Shown here: positions 1-8,538 of the stretch, piece after piece | How the letters are laid out: every line of letters starts with the position of its first letter | Position numbering within the stretch: position 1 is the first letter of the stretch | Origin: Microbacteriaceae bacterium PS02344 | GTDB taxonomy: Bacteria; Actinomycetota; Actinomycetes; Actinomycetales; Microbacteriaceae | Reading direction: 5' to 3' | Assembly (NCBI GenBank): GCA_029959905.1 | Contig: JASCNZ010000002.1 | Location: 124,001-188,000 of the forward strand | DNA length: 64,000 bases | Position numbers and translations under genes: made by a program | The notes under the pieces: generated by a model | Told to the model about the DNA's origin: nothing | Seen by the model: only the letters and a program-made list of their open reading frames with translations | Databases searched by the model: none

Positions 1-1468
1 TGGAGAGCTGGCCGCCGGCGAGAGGCGCATCCTCGCCCTGCGAGACGTACGCCCAGACATCCGCGGCGCGGGTGCCATAGCGGGCCAGCAGCTTCTCGGC
101 CCGGTCGCCGGCGCCGGCGAGGTTCTCCTCGAACCAGATGCGCTTCGCCTTCTCGGTGCGCGGGAAGTCGCGTCCACCGCCGATCGCCCGCCCTGCCGTC
201 GAGACGGTGCGGGTGCGCTTCAGCAGGTCGAGGACGACGTCCGAGAGCGACTCGCCGAGGGCGCGGAACGTGGTCCACTTGCCTCCGACGAGGCTGACGA
301 GCGGCACAGCGCCCTTCCGATCGACCTCGATACGGTAATCGCGGGAGACGAAGCCGGGGGCGGTGTCCTCGTGACGCGGCAGAGGCCGGATCCCCGAGAA
401 ACGGTAGACGATCTGCGAGCGGTCGACCGCGATCTTCGGGAACACGTGGTGGATGAGGTCGAAGAAGTAGTCGACCTCTTCCTCGGTGCACACGGCGATC
501 TGTGCGGGGTCGGCATCGATGTCGGTGGTGCCGACCAGCACGCGGCCCTTCAGCGGGTAGATCAGGACGATGCGTCCGTCGGAGTGCTCGAAGAAGATCT
601 CGCGGCCTCGCGTCGCGGCGAGGAGCTCGGGGTGGTCGAGCACGATGTGCGAACCCTTGGTACCGCCCATGTAGCGGGTCTCGGTGCCCAGCGCATCGTT
701 CGTGAGGTCGGTCCACGGCCCGGAGGTGTTCACCACGACGTCGGCCGTCACGGTGAACTCGGTGCCGCTCTCGCGGTCGCGGAGGACGACCTTCTCACCA
801 TCGCGCGCGATCGCCTCGACATAGTTGATCGCACGTGCGCCCGGGTGGGCGGCGCGGCCGTCCTGCAGCACGTCGAGGGCCAGACGCTCGGGGTCGTGCA
901 TCGAGGCGTCGTAGTACGTGGCGGTGTACTTGATATCGGGGTCGAGCGAGGGCAGCTCGGCGAGCGAACGCTTGCGCCCGAGGAAGCGGTGCCGGGGCAC
1001 GCTGCCACCGTCGCGGGAGAAGGTGTCGTAGATCGTGAGGCCGACCTTGATGAGGAACGCACCGCGCTCCTTCGGCTTGCCGCTCTTGTGCGTGAGGAAG
1101 CGCAGGGGTGCGGAGAGGATGCCCGAGAACGTCGAGTAGATCGGGATCGTCGTCTGCAGCGGCTTGACGTAGTGGGGCGCGATGCGCAGCAGCCCGTTGC
1201 GCTCCTCGACCGATTCGCGGACCAGTCGGAACTCGCCGTTCTCGAGGTAGCGGATGCCGCCGTGGATCATGTGGCTCGACGCCGCCGAAGCACCGGAGGC
1301 GAAGTCGCCTCGCTCGACGAGCACCACGTCCACACCCTGCAGGGCGAGGTCGCGGAACGTCGAGATGCCGTTGATGCCACCGCCGATCACCAGCACCGTG
1401 GTGCGGCCCGATTCGCGGATGGAGCGCACGTCGTCGCGCTCCGGAGATGAGTGTGTCGATTCGATCAT
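1..1468 (-). CDS. glpD: Aerobic glycerol-3-phosphate dehydrogenase (3' end outside window)
   Basis: Membrane-associated flavoenzyme that oxidises sn-glycerol-3-phosphate to dihydroxyacetone phosphate and passes electrons to quinone. The N-terminus carries the FAD-binding Rossmann motif VIGGGINGIST, followed by VVLVERGDFASGASAASS and HGGIRYLE, all typical of GlpD. Later TSGPWTD and VGTTDIDADP also fit the family. About 489 codons are visible and the C-terminus runs off the left edge. The ATG is preceded by a purine-rich AAGGAAGAG ribosome site. It is divergent from a SorC-type regulator across 99 bp containing a perfect palindrome, so glycerol- or sugar-phosphate-responsive control is likely. 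The glycerol kinase and facilitator genes are not in view. Confidence 0.93.
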   Translation of the reverse strand, partial: MIESTHSSPERDDVRSIRESGRTTVLVIGGGINGISTFRDLALQGVDVVLVERGDFASGASAASSHMIHGGIRYLENGEFRLVRESVEERNGLLRIAPHYVKPLQTTIPIYSTFSGILSAPLRFLTHKSGKPKERGAFLIKVGLTIYDTFSRDGGSVPRHRFLGRKRSLAELPSLDPDIKYTATYYDASMHDPERLALDVLQDGRAAHPGARAINYVEAIARDGEKVVLRDRESGTEFTVTADVVVNTSGPWTDLTNDALGTETRYMGGTKGSHIVLDHPELLAATRGREIFFEHSDGRIVLIYPLKGRVLVGTTDIDADPAQIAVCTEEEVDYFFDLIHHVFPKIAVDRSQIVYRFSGIRPLPRHEDTAPGFVSRDYRIEVDRKGAVPLVSLVGGKWTTFRALGESLSDVVLDLLKRTRTVSTAGRAIGGGRDFPRTEKAKRIWFEENLAGAGDRAEKLLARYGTRAADVWAYVSQGEDAPLAGGQLS

Positions 1469-1531
1469 GCCGAACTCTCTTCCTTGCTTGCCACCCAGCG
1501 TGGCCCTCTCGTGGCGCGCGCGCAAGCCCAC

Positions 1532-1545
1532 TGCACATATGTGCA
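1532..1545. promoter_or_regulatory. Perfect 14-bp palindrome, probable operator
   Basis: TGCACATATGTGCA is an exact inverted repeat in the 99-bp divergent region between glpD and the SorC-type regulator. It lies 22 bp before the regulator start codon and about 64 bp upstream of the glpD start. TGnnCA half-sites are common for sugar-phosphate regulators of the SorC/DeoR kind. That this regulator binds here is inferred from position and symmetry. Confidence 0.6.
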
Positions 1546-1567
1546 AGGATCGGGGGAGGAGGCGATC

Positions 1568-2539
1568 ATGGCGGATCACAGCTCGCATTCGCGAGACGGA
1601 CGGATGGTCGCTGCGCTCACGGCGGCGCAGCTGTACTACATGCAGGACAAGACCATGGAGGTCATCGCCCGTGAGCTCGGGACGTCGCGGTCGTCGGTCT
1701 CGCGTCTGCTGAGTTACGCGCGGGAGACCGGCCTCGTCGACATCCGCATCAACTCGCCACTCGAGCGGCTCGGAATGCTGGAGCAGCGCATCCGGGACCG
1801 CCACCATATCGCCGCCCACGTGGTGCCGATGCCGGAGATCGTCAGCGAGGTCGAGCGCCTGGAGCGCGTCGCGCTCACCGCCGGTCGCCTGCTGTCGCAG
1901 TTCGTGGACTCGAACATGATCATCGGCGTGGCCTGGGGGTCGACGATCAGCGCGGTGAGTCGCGAGCTCACGCAGAAGGAGACGCACAACACGACGTTCG
2001 TGCAGCTCAACGGCGCGGGGAACACCCAGACGAGCGGCGTCGAGTACTCCAGCGACATCCTCCAGCGGTTCGGCAGCGCGTTCGGCGCGCAGGTGCAGCA
2101 GTTCCCCGTGCCTGCATTCTTCGACGACCCGGCGACCCGCGAGGCGATGTGGCGTGAACGGAGCACGCGCCGGGTGCTCGACCTGCAGTCGAAGATGGAC
2201 ATCGCCGTGTTCAGTCTCGGCTCGCCGTCCGCAGAAGTGCCGAGTCGCGTCTACGTGGGCGGCTACCTCGGTCGCGACGACTACCGCAGCCTCCGCGAGG
2301 ACCACGCGATCGGCGACGTCGCGACGGTGTTCTTCCGCTCCGACGGCTCGTGGCGGGACATCCGGCTCAACGCGCGGGCAACGGGGCCCGGGCTCGATCG
2401 CCTCCGCCGCGTGCCGCGCCGGGTGTGCGTCGTGGCGGGCATCCCCAAGCTCGCAAGCCTGCGCGCAGCGATCACCGCTGAGCTCGTCACCGACGTGGTC
2501 CTCGACGAAGGGCTGGCGCGTCGGCTCGCGGACGCCTGA
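1568..2539 (+). CDS. SorC/DeoR-type sugar-binding transcriptional regulator
   Basis: 323-aa regulator with an N-terminal helix-turn-helix (roughly residues 15-55; TMEVIARELGTSRSSVSRLL) and a C-terminal sugar-phosphate sensing domain with the family pattern GVAWGSTISAVSREL and GSPSAEVPSRVYVGGYL. Proteins of this family bind phosphorylated sugars or polyols and regulate neighbouring catabolic genes. The ATG was chosen because a strong GGGGGAGGAGG precedes it. An in-frame upstream extension is possible but would run through the palindrome at 1532-1545. The divergent glpD and the palindrome suggest control of glycerol metabolism and autoregulation. The effector is unknown. Confidence 0.82.
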   Translation: MADHSSHSRDGRMVAALTAAQLYYMQDKTMEVIARELGTSRSSVSRLLSYARETGLVDIRINSPLERLGMLEQRIRDRHHIAAHVVPMPEIVSEVERLERVALTAGRLLSQFVDSNMIIGVAWGSTISAVSRELTQKETHNTTFVQLNGAGNTQTSGVEYSSDILQRFGSAFGAQVQQFPVPAFFDDPATREAMWRERSTRRVLDLQSKMDIAVFSLGSPSAEVPSRVYVGGYLGRDDYRSLREDHAIGDVATVFFRSDGSWRDIRLNARATGPGLDRLRRVPRRVCVVAGIPKLASLRAAITAELVTDVVLDEGLARRLADA

Positions 2540-2541
2540 TC

Positions 2542-3693
2542 TCAGTCCTCGGGCGTCGAACCCCGGGGCCCGGTGCGGAACTCCCGGATGAGGTGCTGGA
2601 CCACGGCCGTGAGGTCGCCTCCCGCGGCATCCGCCACGGCGACCTGGCGCTCGTAGCTCGCCCCGCCCGCCAGGATGCCGGCGATGCTGGCGAACTCCGG
2701 TGCGCATCCGAGATCGACGGCGACCGGGGAGAGTGCGGCGATCGTCTCGGTGAGGTGTTCACGCACCGGTCGCTGCGTTCCGTCTGCGTCGACGATCAAG
2801 CGGGCATCGAGACCGTAGCGCGCAGCCCGCCACTTGTTCTCGCGGTGGAACCATGAGGGAAGCGTCGGCAGACGTCCGTCCTCGTCGAGGATCCGGGAGA
2901 AGTGCTCCACGAGAACCTGCACCAGGGCGGCGATGGCGGCGAGCTCCGGCAGTGTCGACATCCCGTCGCATGCACGCACCTCGATCGTGCCCCACTTCGG
3001 GGCCGGACGGATGTCCCAACGCACCTCCGACGCGTCGTGCATCACCCCGGTGCGGATCATGTCGTCCAGATAGGCCTCGAACTGAGGCCAGTCCTCGAGA
3101 GCCCAGGGGAGCCCCGCCGTCGGCAACTGCTGGAACACCAGTGCACGGTTCGAGGCGTACCCGGTTCGTTCGCCGGCCCAGAAAGGGCTCGACGCCGCGA
3201 GCGCCTGCAGATGCGGGAGGTACGCGGTGAGCGCGTTGATGATCGGGAAGACCTTGCGCCGATCCTCGACGCCCACGTGGACATGAATGCCCCAGATCAT
3301 CATGTTGCGCCCCCACCACTGGGTGCGTTCGATGAGCGAGTGATAGCGCGTCTTGTCGGTGACCTTCTGGTCGAACCACTGGGCGAAGGGATGGCTGCCG
3401 GCCGACAGCAGCTCGATGCCGCGCGAATCGGTCGCCGACCTGACGGCGCCGATCGCCCTGGCGATGTCGTCGACGGCGTGAGCGACCGAATCCCCGACTC
3501 CGCTCGTCACCTCGATCGTGTTCGTGAGGAGTTCTCCGGTGACCGTGTGCCGTTCGCTCGCGCTCTGCTCTTCGAGGTCGGCGAGCAACTCGGGCGCGCG
3601 GCCGACGAGATCGCCGGATTCCGGATCGGCGAGCATGATCTCCCACTCCAGTCCGACAGTGGAGCGGGCTGAGGGTGCGAACTCGAGCTTCAC
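2542..3693 (-). CDS. YbdK-type carboxylate-amine ligase (glutamate-cysteine ligase 2 family)
   Basis: 383-aa ATP-dependent carboxylate-amine ligase of the YbdK/GCS2 family, which makes gamma-glutamyl-type amide bonds. In vitro YbdK has weak glutamate-cysteine ligase activity, but the physiological substrate is usually unknown. The N-terminus has the GLEWEIML motif (usually VGVEEEF). Further on come GIHVHVGVEDR, WDIRPAPKWGTIEVRACDG and WRAARYGLDA, all characteristic. The GTG start is 6 nt downstream of a CAGACT -10-like hexamer, consistent with a leaderless transcript; longer in-frame starts have no such signal. The gene converges on the SorC regulator with only 2 bp between stops. Confidence 0.85.
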   Translation of the reverse strand: MKLEFAPSARSTVGLEWEIMLADPESGDLVGRAPELLADLEEQSASERHTVTGELLTNTIEVTSGVGDSVAHAVDDIARAIGAVRSATDSRGIELLSAGSHPFAQWFDQKVTDKTRYHSLIERTQWWGRNMMIWGIHVHVGVEDRRKVFPIINALTAYLPHLQALAASSPFWAGERTGYASNRALVFQQLPTAGLPWALEDWPQFEAYLDDMIRTGVMHDASEVRWDIRPAPKWGTIEVRACDGMSTLPELAAIAALVQVLVEHFSRILDEDGRLPTLPSWFHRENKWRAARYGLDARLIVDADGTQRPVREHLTETIAALSPVAVDLGCAPEFASIAGILAGGASYERQVAVADAAGGDLTAVVQHLIREFRTGPRGSTPED

Positions 3694-3699
3694 GTGCTC

Positions 3700-3705
3700 A
3701 GTCTG
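3700..3705 (-). promoter_or_regulatory. -10-like box for YbdK-type ligase, leaderless spacing
   Basis: CAGACT reads toward the GTG at 3693 with a 6-nt gap, so transcription would begin at or next to the start codon. No clear -35 element is visible. Confidence 0.45.
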
Positions 3706-3770
3706 GCATGGGGGTGCAGGGAGGTGGCGACGCGCGGGTGCGTCGGTTCGCTCCCGGCCGCGGCATCTGG

Positions 3771-3776
3771 CAGAAT
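3771..3776 (+). promoter_or_regulatory. Probable -10 box of the rpsP operon
   Basis: CAGAAT within GCATCTGGCAGAAT. Nearly the same string (GCATCCGTGGCAGAAT) precedes rplS at 8539-8544. It leaves a leader of about 120 nt before rpsP. The hexamer abuts a perfect inverted repeat at 3776-3806. Confidence 0.5.
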
Positions 3777-3806
3777 AGAGGGTCGGACGATGTGCTCGAC
3801 CCTCTA
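3776..3806 (+). other. Inverted repeat at the rpsP transcription start region
   Basis: TAGAGGGTCG and CGACCCTCTA form a perfect 10-bp inverted repeat around an 11-nt spacer. It begins at the last base of the probable -10 box, so it spans the expected transcription start. It could be a DNA operator or, if transcription starts farther upstream, a leader hairpin. Confidence 0.5.
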
Positions 3807-3901
3807 TCCAGCATCCGTCCACACCTTTTGAGCTTCCGCCGGGTGTGCACCCCACGCTCCAGGCGACCGGTTCGTTTCCTTCCACACCATTCAGGAGAAT
3901 C

Positions 3902-4333
3902 GTGGCTGTCAAGATTCGTCTCAAGCGCATGGGCAAGATCCGTGCACCGTACTACCGCATCGTCGTCGCCGACTCGCGCACCAAGCGCGACGGTCGCGTG
4001 ATCGAGGAGATCGGGAAGTACCACCCCACCGAGGAGCCCTCGTTCATCGAGGTGGACTCCGAGCGGGCGCAGTACTGGCTGTCCGTCGGCGCCCAGCCGA
4101 CCGAGCAGGTCGCCGCCATCCTCAAGATCACGGGCGACTGGGGCACCTTCAAGGGCGACAAGGACGCGAAGTCCACGCTCAAGGTCGCCGAGCCGAAGGC
4201 CGGCTTCGAGGTCGACTCCTCCAAGAAGTCGGTCATCAAGCCCAAGGCGGAGAAGAAGACCGAGGCTCCGGCCGAGGACGCTCCCGCCGCTGACGCGGAG
4301 GCCGCTGAGGCCCCCGCTGCCGACGCAGAGTAA
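3902..4333 (+). CDS. rpsP: 30S ribosomal protein S16 with acidic Ala/Glu tail
   Basis: 143-aa S16. The conserved start [22 protein letters not shown] and the [11 protein letters not shown] motif are clear. S16 is usually 80-100 aa. Here a tail of roughly 40 residues follows residue 100: first Lys-rich, then Ala/Glu/Asp-rich ([16 protein letters not shown]). The GTG start lies 7 nt after AGGAGA. First gene of the rpsP-khpA-rimM-trmD run, whose genes are separated by 1-12 bp, so co-transcription is likely. S2 (16037) carries a similar tail. Confidence 0.97.
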   Translation: MAVKIRLKRMGKIRAPYYRIVVADSRTKRDGRVIEEIGKYHPTEEPSFIEVDSERAQYWLSVGAQPTEQVAAILKITGDWGTFKGDKDAKSTLKVAEPKAGFEVDSSKKSVIKPKAEKKTEAPAEDAPAADAEAAEAPAADAE

Positions 4334-4339
4334 TCCGTC

Positions 4340-4570
4340 GTGCTCGCCGCCGCGCTCGAACACATCGTCAAGGGGATCGTCGACCATCCTGACGAAGTGC
4401 GCATCACTGCGTCCACCTCGCCGCGAGGCGATCTGCTCGAGGTGCGTGTGCACCCCGACGACCGTGGACGTGTGATCGGGCGCGGCGGCCGCACCGCGAA
4501 GGCATTGCGCACCCTCGTGGCCGCTCTGGCCGACGGACGCCGCGTGCGCGTCGACGTCGCGGACGACTGA
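4340..4570 (+). CDS. khpA: KH-domain RNA-binding protein KhpA
   Basis: 76-aa single KH-domain protein. The GxxG RNA-binding loop is visible as VIGRGGRTAKALR. Such small KH proteins sit between rpsP and rimM in many Gram-positive bacteria and act as RNA chaperones linked to cell division and ribosome function. It starts with GTG 6 bp after the rpsP stop and ends 1 bp before the rimM start, so translation is probably coupled. Confidence 0.93.
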   Translation: MLAAALEHIVKGIVDHPDEVRITASTSPRGDLLEVRVHPDDRGRVIGRGGRTAKALRTLVAALADGRRVRVDVADD

Positions 4571-4571
4571 C

Positions 4572-5177
4572 GTGGCAGCGCAGCCCGCACAGAGCAAGAA
4601 CCAGCTTCGCGTCGGCCGACTCGTCAAGCCGCACGGCCTCAAGGGCGCGTTGAAGCTGGAGCTGTACACCGATGCCCCCGAGCGACGCTTCGTCACCGGC
4701 GCCGAGTTCACGTTGCAGGTGCCGGAGGCATCTCCGTGGCACGGCAAGACCGTGGTCGTCCGCGAGTATCGCGTGATGAACGGCAACCCGGTCGTGTTCT
4801 TCCAGGACGTCGACGACCGCACGGCCGCCGAGTCCCTCGTCCGGGCGATCCTGTGGCTCGACCACGAGGGTGACGACGCCGAGGACAACGCGTGGTTCGA
4901 CCACCAGCTCGTCGGTCTCGACGTCGTGCGAGACGACGCCGTCATCGGCCGGGTCGTCCGCGTCGACCACCTCCCCGCGCAGGATCTGCTGATCGTGAAG
5001 GCCGGGGAGAACGAGGTCATGGTCCCGTTCGTGCAGGCCATCGTGCCCACCGTCGACCTCGCCGCCGGACGGGTCATCGTGACGCCTCCCGCCGGTCTGT
5101 TCGAGGAACTGCCGGAGGATCCGGAGACGCCGCAGAGCGACGAGATCGATCCCGCGTCGTCGTCCTCGGTCGACTGA
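4572..5177 (+). CDS. rimM: 16S rRNA processing protein RimM
   Basis: 201-aa ribosome maturation factor that helps assemble the head of the 30S subunit. The N-terminal beta-barrel begins RVGRLVKPHGLKGALKLEL, the family hallmark. The PRC-barrel part includes AWFDHQLVGLDV and DLLIVKAGENEVMVPFV. It ends with an acidic Ser/Glu/Asp tail. The GTG start is one base after the khpA stop. Confidence 0.95.
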   Translation: MAAQPAQSKNQLRVGRLVKPHGLKGALKLELYTDAPERRFVTGAEFTLQVPEASPWHGKTVVVREYRVMNGNPVVFFQDVDDRTAAESLVRAILWLDHEGDDAEDNAWFDHQLVGLDVVRDDAVIGRVVRVDHLPAQDLLIVKAGENEVMVPFVQAIVPTVDLAAGRVIVTPPAGLFEELPEDPETPQSDEIDPASSSSVD

Positions 5178-5189
5178 GGGTCTCGCCCC

Positions 5190-5885
5190 GTGCGGATCGA
5201 CGTCCTCTCCATCTTCCCGTCGTACTTCGACGGTCTGACGCTGTCGCTGCTCGGACGCGCGCGAGGTGCGGGCATCCTGCAGCTGCAGGTGCACGACCTG
5301 CGGGACTGGACGTCCGACCGGCACCGCACCGTCGATGACACGCCCTACGGCGGTGGCGCGGGAATGGTCATGAAGCCCGAGCCGTGGGCGCTCGCGCTCG
5401 ACGACGTGACGCGCGACAGCGCCCGCCCGACCATCGTCTTCCCGTCGCCGGCGGGGGAGCGGTTCACGCAGGCCACGGCACGCGACCTCTCCACGCGCGA
5501 ACACCTCGTCTTCGGCTGCGGCCGCTACGAGGGGATCGACGAACGCGTCTTCGACTACGCCGCCGAACTGGGCGAGGTGCGCCTCATCAGCCTCGGCGAC
5601 TATGTGCTCAACGGGGGCGAGGTCGCCACGATGGCGATGATCGAGGCGATCGGACGACTCGTCCCCGGTGTGGTCGGGAATCCCGAGAGCCTGGTCGAGG
5701 AGTCCCACGAGGACGGACTGCTGGAGTACCCGTCCTACACCAAACCGTCCATCTGGCGGGACCGCGCCGTACCCGAGGTGCTCCTGAGTGGCAATCACGC
5801 CCGCATCGCCCAGTGGCGTCGCGACCAGCAGATCGAGCGCACCCGCCTCCGTCGGCCCGATCTGTTGCCGGACGGCGACGCCTGA
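5190..5885 (+). CDS. trmD: tRNA (guanine-N1-)-methyltransferase TrmD
   Basis: 231-aa SPOUT-class enzyme that methylates G37 of tRNAs with a G36, preventing +1 frameshifting. The motifs [31 protein letters not shown] and [11 protein letters not shown] (knot and SAM site) are intact. The GTG start follows the rimM stop by 12 bp. It is last in the rpsP-khpA-rimM-trmD run. In many bacteria rplS follows directly; here it lies about 2.8 kb further on. Confidence 0.97.
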   Translation: MRIDVLSIFPSYFDGLTLSLLGRARGAGILQLQVHDLRDWTSDRHRTVDDTPYGGGAGMVMKPEPWALALDDVTRDSARPTIVFPSPAGERFTQATARDLSTREHLVFGCGRYEGIDERVFDYAAELGEVRLISLGDYVLNGGEVATMAMIEAIGRLVPGVVGNPESLVEESHEDGLLEYPSYTKPSIWRDRAVPEVLLSGNHARIAQWRRDQQIERTRLRRPDLLPDGDA

Positions 5886-5912
5886 CCCCGGCGTCGTCGC
5901 GGGCTCGGCTGA

Positions 5913-5918
5913 TAGCGT
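5913..5918 (+). promoter_or_regulatory. -10-like box, leaderless spacing (methyltransferase)
   Basis: TAGCGT followed by 7 nt and the ATG at 5926. No ribosome-binding site is present between them. Confidence 0.45.
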
Positions 5919-5925
5919 CGACGAC

Positions 5926-6663
5926 ATGGTGGATCATGCGGCTCTGGCCCGCTCGTTCGAGAGCACAGGAGCGGCCTACGACCGCTACCGCCCGGGTTTC
6001 CCCGATGCGGCAGTCGACATCATCCTCCCGTCCCGCGTGGGACGTGCACTCGATCTCGGAGCCGGCACCGGGAAGCTGACCGGACTCCTGCTGCCGCGGG
6101 CCGACGAGGTACTCGCCGTCGAACCGGCGGAGTCGATGCTCGACATCCTGCGATCCCGGTTCCCCGACGTCGGCGCGCTGGCGGGGACGGCAGAACGCAT
6201 CCCGGTCGGAGACGCATCGGTCGACGCGGTCACGGTGGCGCAGGCGTTCCACTGGTTCGATCGTGAGCGCGCCTGCGCCGAGGTCGCGCGGGTGCTGAGG
6301 CCGGGCGGCACGCTCGGGTTGCTGTGGAACCGGTTCGATCCTCGGTGCGAATGGGACAGGGCGAGCCACGCGATCGCGCATCCGGCTGTCGATGAGCACG
6401 ATCGTACGACGGCCGCTGCGGCCGAGCTCCCCGGGTTCGCGTTCATGGACCACCGGCAGGTCGCCTGGGAGGAGAGGATCGCCCGTGCCGACTACCTCGC
6501 GCGCTGGGGCACCGTGAGTAGTCTGCTCGTGGCCGACGACGAGACGCGATCCGCGATGCTGCGAGGGATCGCCGAGGTGCTCGACGCGCATCCCGACACT
6601 CGGGGACGCGAGACCCTCGACCTCCCGCATGTCACCGACGTATTCGTGTACCGGCGCGCATGA
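5926..6663 (+). CDS. Class I SAM-dependent methyltransferase
   Basis: 245-aa methyltransferase of the UbiE/Methyltransf_11 type. Motif I is ALDLGAGTGKLTGLLL (SAM binding), with the acidic residue in VLAVEPAESML and motif III in VLRPGGTLGLLWN. The substrate cannot be deduced. The stop codon overlaps the next start (ATGA), linking it to a DNA-repair glycosylase. The chosen ATG has no ribosome site but sits 7 nt after TAGCGT, as in many leaderless genes here. Confidence 0.85.
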   Translation: MVDHAALARSFESTGAAYDRYRPGFPDAAVDIILPSRVGRALDLGAGTGKLTGLLLPRADEVLAVEPAESMLDILRSRFPDVGALAGTAERIPVGDASVDAVTVAQAFHWFDRERACAEVARVLRPGGTLGLLWNRFDPRCEWDRASHAIAHPAVDEHDRTTAAAAELPGFAFMDHRQVAWEERIARADYLARWGTVSSLLVADDETRSAMLRGIAEVLDAHPDTRGRETLDLPHVTDVFVYRRA

Positions 6664-7115
6664 GGATCTGGTCGCTGCATCCGGTCCATCTCGATCGGCA
6701 GGGCCTCGTGGCGGGATGGCGCGAAGCGCTGCTGGCCCAGGCGGTCCTCGCCGGCCGCACCAAGGGCTACCGGGCGCATCCGCAGCTCGAACGGTTCCGC
6801 GCTCTCGCCGATCCGGAGGCCACCATCGGGCTGTACCTCGCCGCGATCGCGGACGAGGCCGACCTCCGCGGGTACCGCTTCGACAGATCGCGGATCGAGC
6901 ATCCCGGCGCAATCGTCGCGCCCGGCGCCGAGGTGACCACCGGCCAGCTCGCGCACGAATGGGCGCACCTGCGCGCCAAACTGGCGGCGCGCAGTCCCGA
7001 GACGTGGGAGCGCTGGCGGGGCGTCAGCGCACCGACGCCGCATCCGCTGTTCCGGGTGGTCGAGGGTCCGGTCGCTTCGTGGGAGCGGGAGGGCGACCTC
7101 CGCGGCGACGGCTGA
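6660..7115 (+). CDS. Pyrimidine dimer DNA glycosylase family protein
   Basis: 151-aa protein whose N-terminus, MRIWSLHPVHLDRQGLVAGW, followed by AVLAGRTKGYRAHPQLERFR, matches the Pyr_excise (T4 endonuclease V-like) family. Members of this family bind cyclobutane dimers and cleave the glycosylic bond with AP-lyase activity. Bacterial homologues are mostly uncharacterised. A further motif, GQLAHEWAHLRAKL, is also typical of the bacterial group. It overlaps the upstream methyltransferase by 4 bp, so it is probably translated by termination-reinitiation. Confidence 0.78.
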   Translation: MRIWSLHPVHLDRQGLVAGWREALLAQAVLAGRTKGYRAHPQLERFRALADPEATIGLYLAAIADEADLRGYRFDRSRIEHPGAIVAPGAEVTTGQLAHEWAHLRAKLAARSPETWERWRGVSAPTPHPLFRVVEGPVASWEREGDLRGDG

Positions 7116-7120
7116 GGTCG

Positions 7121-7903
7121 TCAGTCCACGCCGAGGAACGAGCGGTCGGTGAGGACGATCGGCCCGTCCGCCGTGATCGCGACCGTGTGCTCGGAGTGCG
7201 CGCCCCGCGAACCGTCGACGCTGCGCAGCGTCCACCCGTCGGGGTCGGTGACCAGTTCGTCGGTGGTCGCGAGGAACCAGGGCTCCAGGGCGAGAACCAG
7301 GCCCTCGCGCAGCGGAAAGCCACGGCCGGCGCGACCGTCGTTCGCGACGTGTGGGTCGCCGTGCATCGTGCGTCCCACGCCGTGCCCGCCGAAGTCGGTG
7401 TTGATCGAGTAGCCCTCGCCGTGGGCGACCTCGGCCACGGCCGCGGAGATGTCACCGATGCGGTTGCCGACGATGGCCGCACCGATCGCTGCGTCGAGCG
7501 CGCGCTCGGTCGTGTCGATGAGGCGCAGATCCTCTTCGCGCGGGCTGCCGACGACGAAGGACACCGCCGAGTCGGCGACCCAACCGTCGACCGAGACCGC
7601 GAAGTCGAGCGAGACGAGGTCACCGTCGCGCAGCGCGTAGTCGTGGGGGAGTCCGTGCAGGACGGCGTCGTTCACCGAGGTGCAGATGACCTTGCCGAAG
7701 GGGCTGGCGCCGAACGACGGGTGGTAGTCGATGTAGCACGACTCGGCACCGCGTGCGCGGATGAGGTCGTGCGCGCGCCGGTCGATCGTCAGGAGGTTCG
7801 TCCCGACCTTCGTGTCGTCGCGCAGGGTCGCGAGGGTCTCGGCGACGAAGCGGCCCGCGGCGCGCATCTCGTCGATCTCGGCAGGGGTGCGCAGTTCGAT
7901 CAT
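7121..7903 (-). CDS. map: Methionine aminopeptidase, type I
   Basis: 260-aa metallo-aminopeptidase that removes N-terminal Met from nascent proteins. Metal ligands are visible in LDFAVSVDGWVADSAV (two Asp), GGHGVGRTMH (His), VLALEPWF (Glu) and HSEHTVAIT (Glu). The substrate-contact His is in NDAVLHGLPHDY. The length fits a type I enzyme without an N-terminal extension. It converges on the dimer glycosylase with 5 bp between stops. Confidence 0.96.
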   Translation of the reverse strand: MIELRTPAEIDEMRAAGRFVAETLATLRDDTKVGTNLLTIDRRAHDLIRARGAESCYIDYHPSFGASPFGKVICTSVNDAVLHGLPHDYALRDGDLVSLDFAVSVDGWVADSAVSFVVGSPREEDLRLIDTTERALDAAIGAAIVGNRIGDISAAVAEVAHGEGYSINTDFGGHGVGRTMHGDPHVANDGRAGRGFPLREGLVLALEPWFLATTDELVTDPDGWTLRSVDGSRGAHSEHTVAITADGPIVLTDRSFLGVD

Positions 7904-8006
7904 TCGGGGGAGTCCTCTCGTCCGTCCTCCATTCTCCCCGAAGTCGCGCCGGTGATCGCCGCCGCCGCTGTCAGCGAACACGCGGGTGTGCCCGGGCTGA
8001 TCGGCA

Positions 8007-8012
8007 TACGAT
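8007..8012 (+). promoter_or_regulatory. -10-like box, leaderless spacing (membrane protein at 8019)
   Basis: TACGAT then 6 nt to the ATG at 8019. Confidence 0.45.
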
Positions 8013-8018
8013 CGGGGC

Positions 8019-8507
8019 ATGTGGTTGCGACGTGCTGTCTTCCGCTGGCTCCTTCCGGCGGCGTTCCTGCTGCCGCTCTGGCTGATCGTCGGATGGGCCG
8101 TTTTCCAGGGCGGCTGGGCGATCCTCTGGGTGCTCTTCATCGCCGTCCCCTCGGTGCTCGTCGGCCAACTCGCTCTGACCCTGCTCACCCGTTCACGGCC
8201 GTCCGTTCGCGCGGAGCGCGCGGTGTCGTGGCTGGACGTGGCGGGCTTCGCCACCTGGCACGCATTGACCGTGGCCGTCGGATGCTTCGTCGACGGCGCC
8301 TTCGGGTGGCTGCTCATCGCCGCGATCCTCGTCGGCCTCGGTCTTGTCTGGCTGCAGGTCTGGCAGCTGTGGACCGAACTGCGGGGGAGCGGTGTCGGCA
8401 TACGCGAGACCGTCGCTTGGTCGCAGGTGCGGCCCAGCGGCCAGCGAGCGGCGACGTCGCCGCAGCCGGAGGTCATCATCGTCGAGGAGACCGACTCCCG
8501 AGGCTGA
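8019..8507 (+). CDS. Small integral membrane protein, unknown function
   Basis: 162 aa. Four hydrophobic segments are visible: about residues 9-28, 33-52, 70-87 and 95-113. A polar C-terminal tail of about 45 residues follows. No recognisable motif. Basic residues (MWLRRAVFR) precede the first segment, suggesting a cytoplasmic N-terminus. It stands alone between map and rplS and is probably leaderless. Confidence 0.7.
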   Translation: MWLRRAVFRWLLPAAFLLPLWLIVGWAVFQGGWAILWVLFIAVPSVLVGQLALTLLTRSRPSVRAERAVSWLDVAGFATWHALTVAVGCFVDGAFGWLLIAAILVGLGLVWLQVWQLWTELRGSGVGIRETVAWSQVRPSGQRAATSPQPEVIIVEETDSRG

Positions 8508-8538
8508 GGCCCGTTTTGGCGGCCCGCCGCATCCGTGG

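Noticed and set aside
3698-5341. 547-codon minus-strand frame across rpsP-khpA-rimM-trmD
   Set aside because: It spans four well-supported opposite-strand genes and has Ser/Arg/Thr-rich low-complexity sequence.
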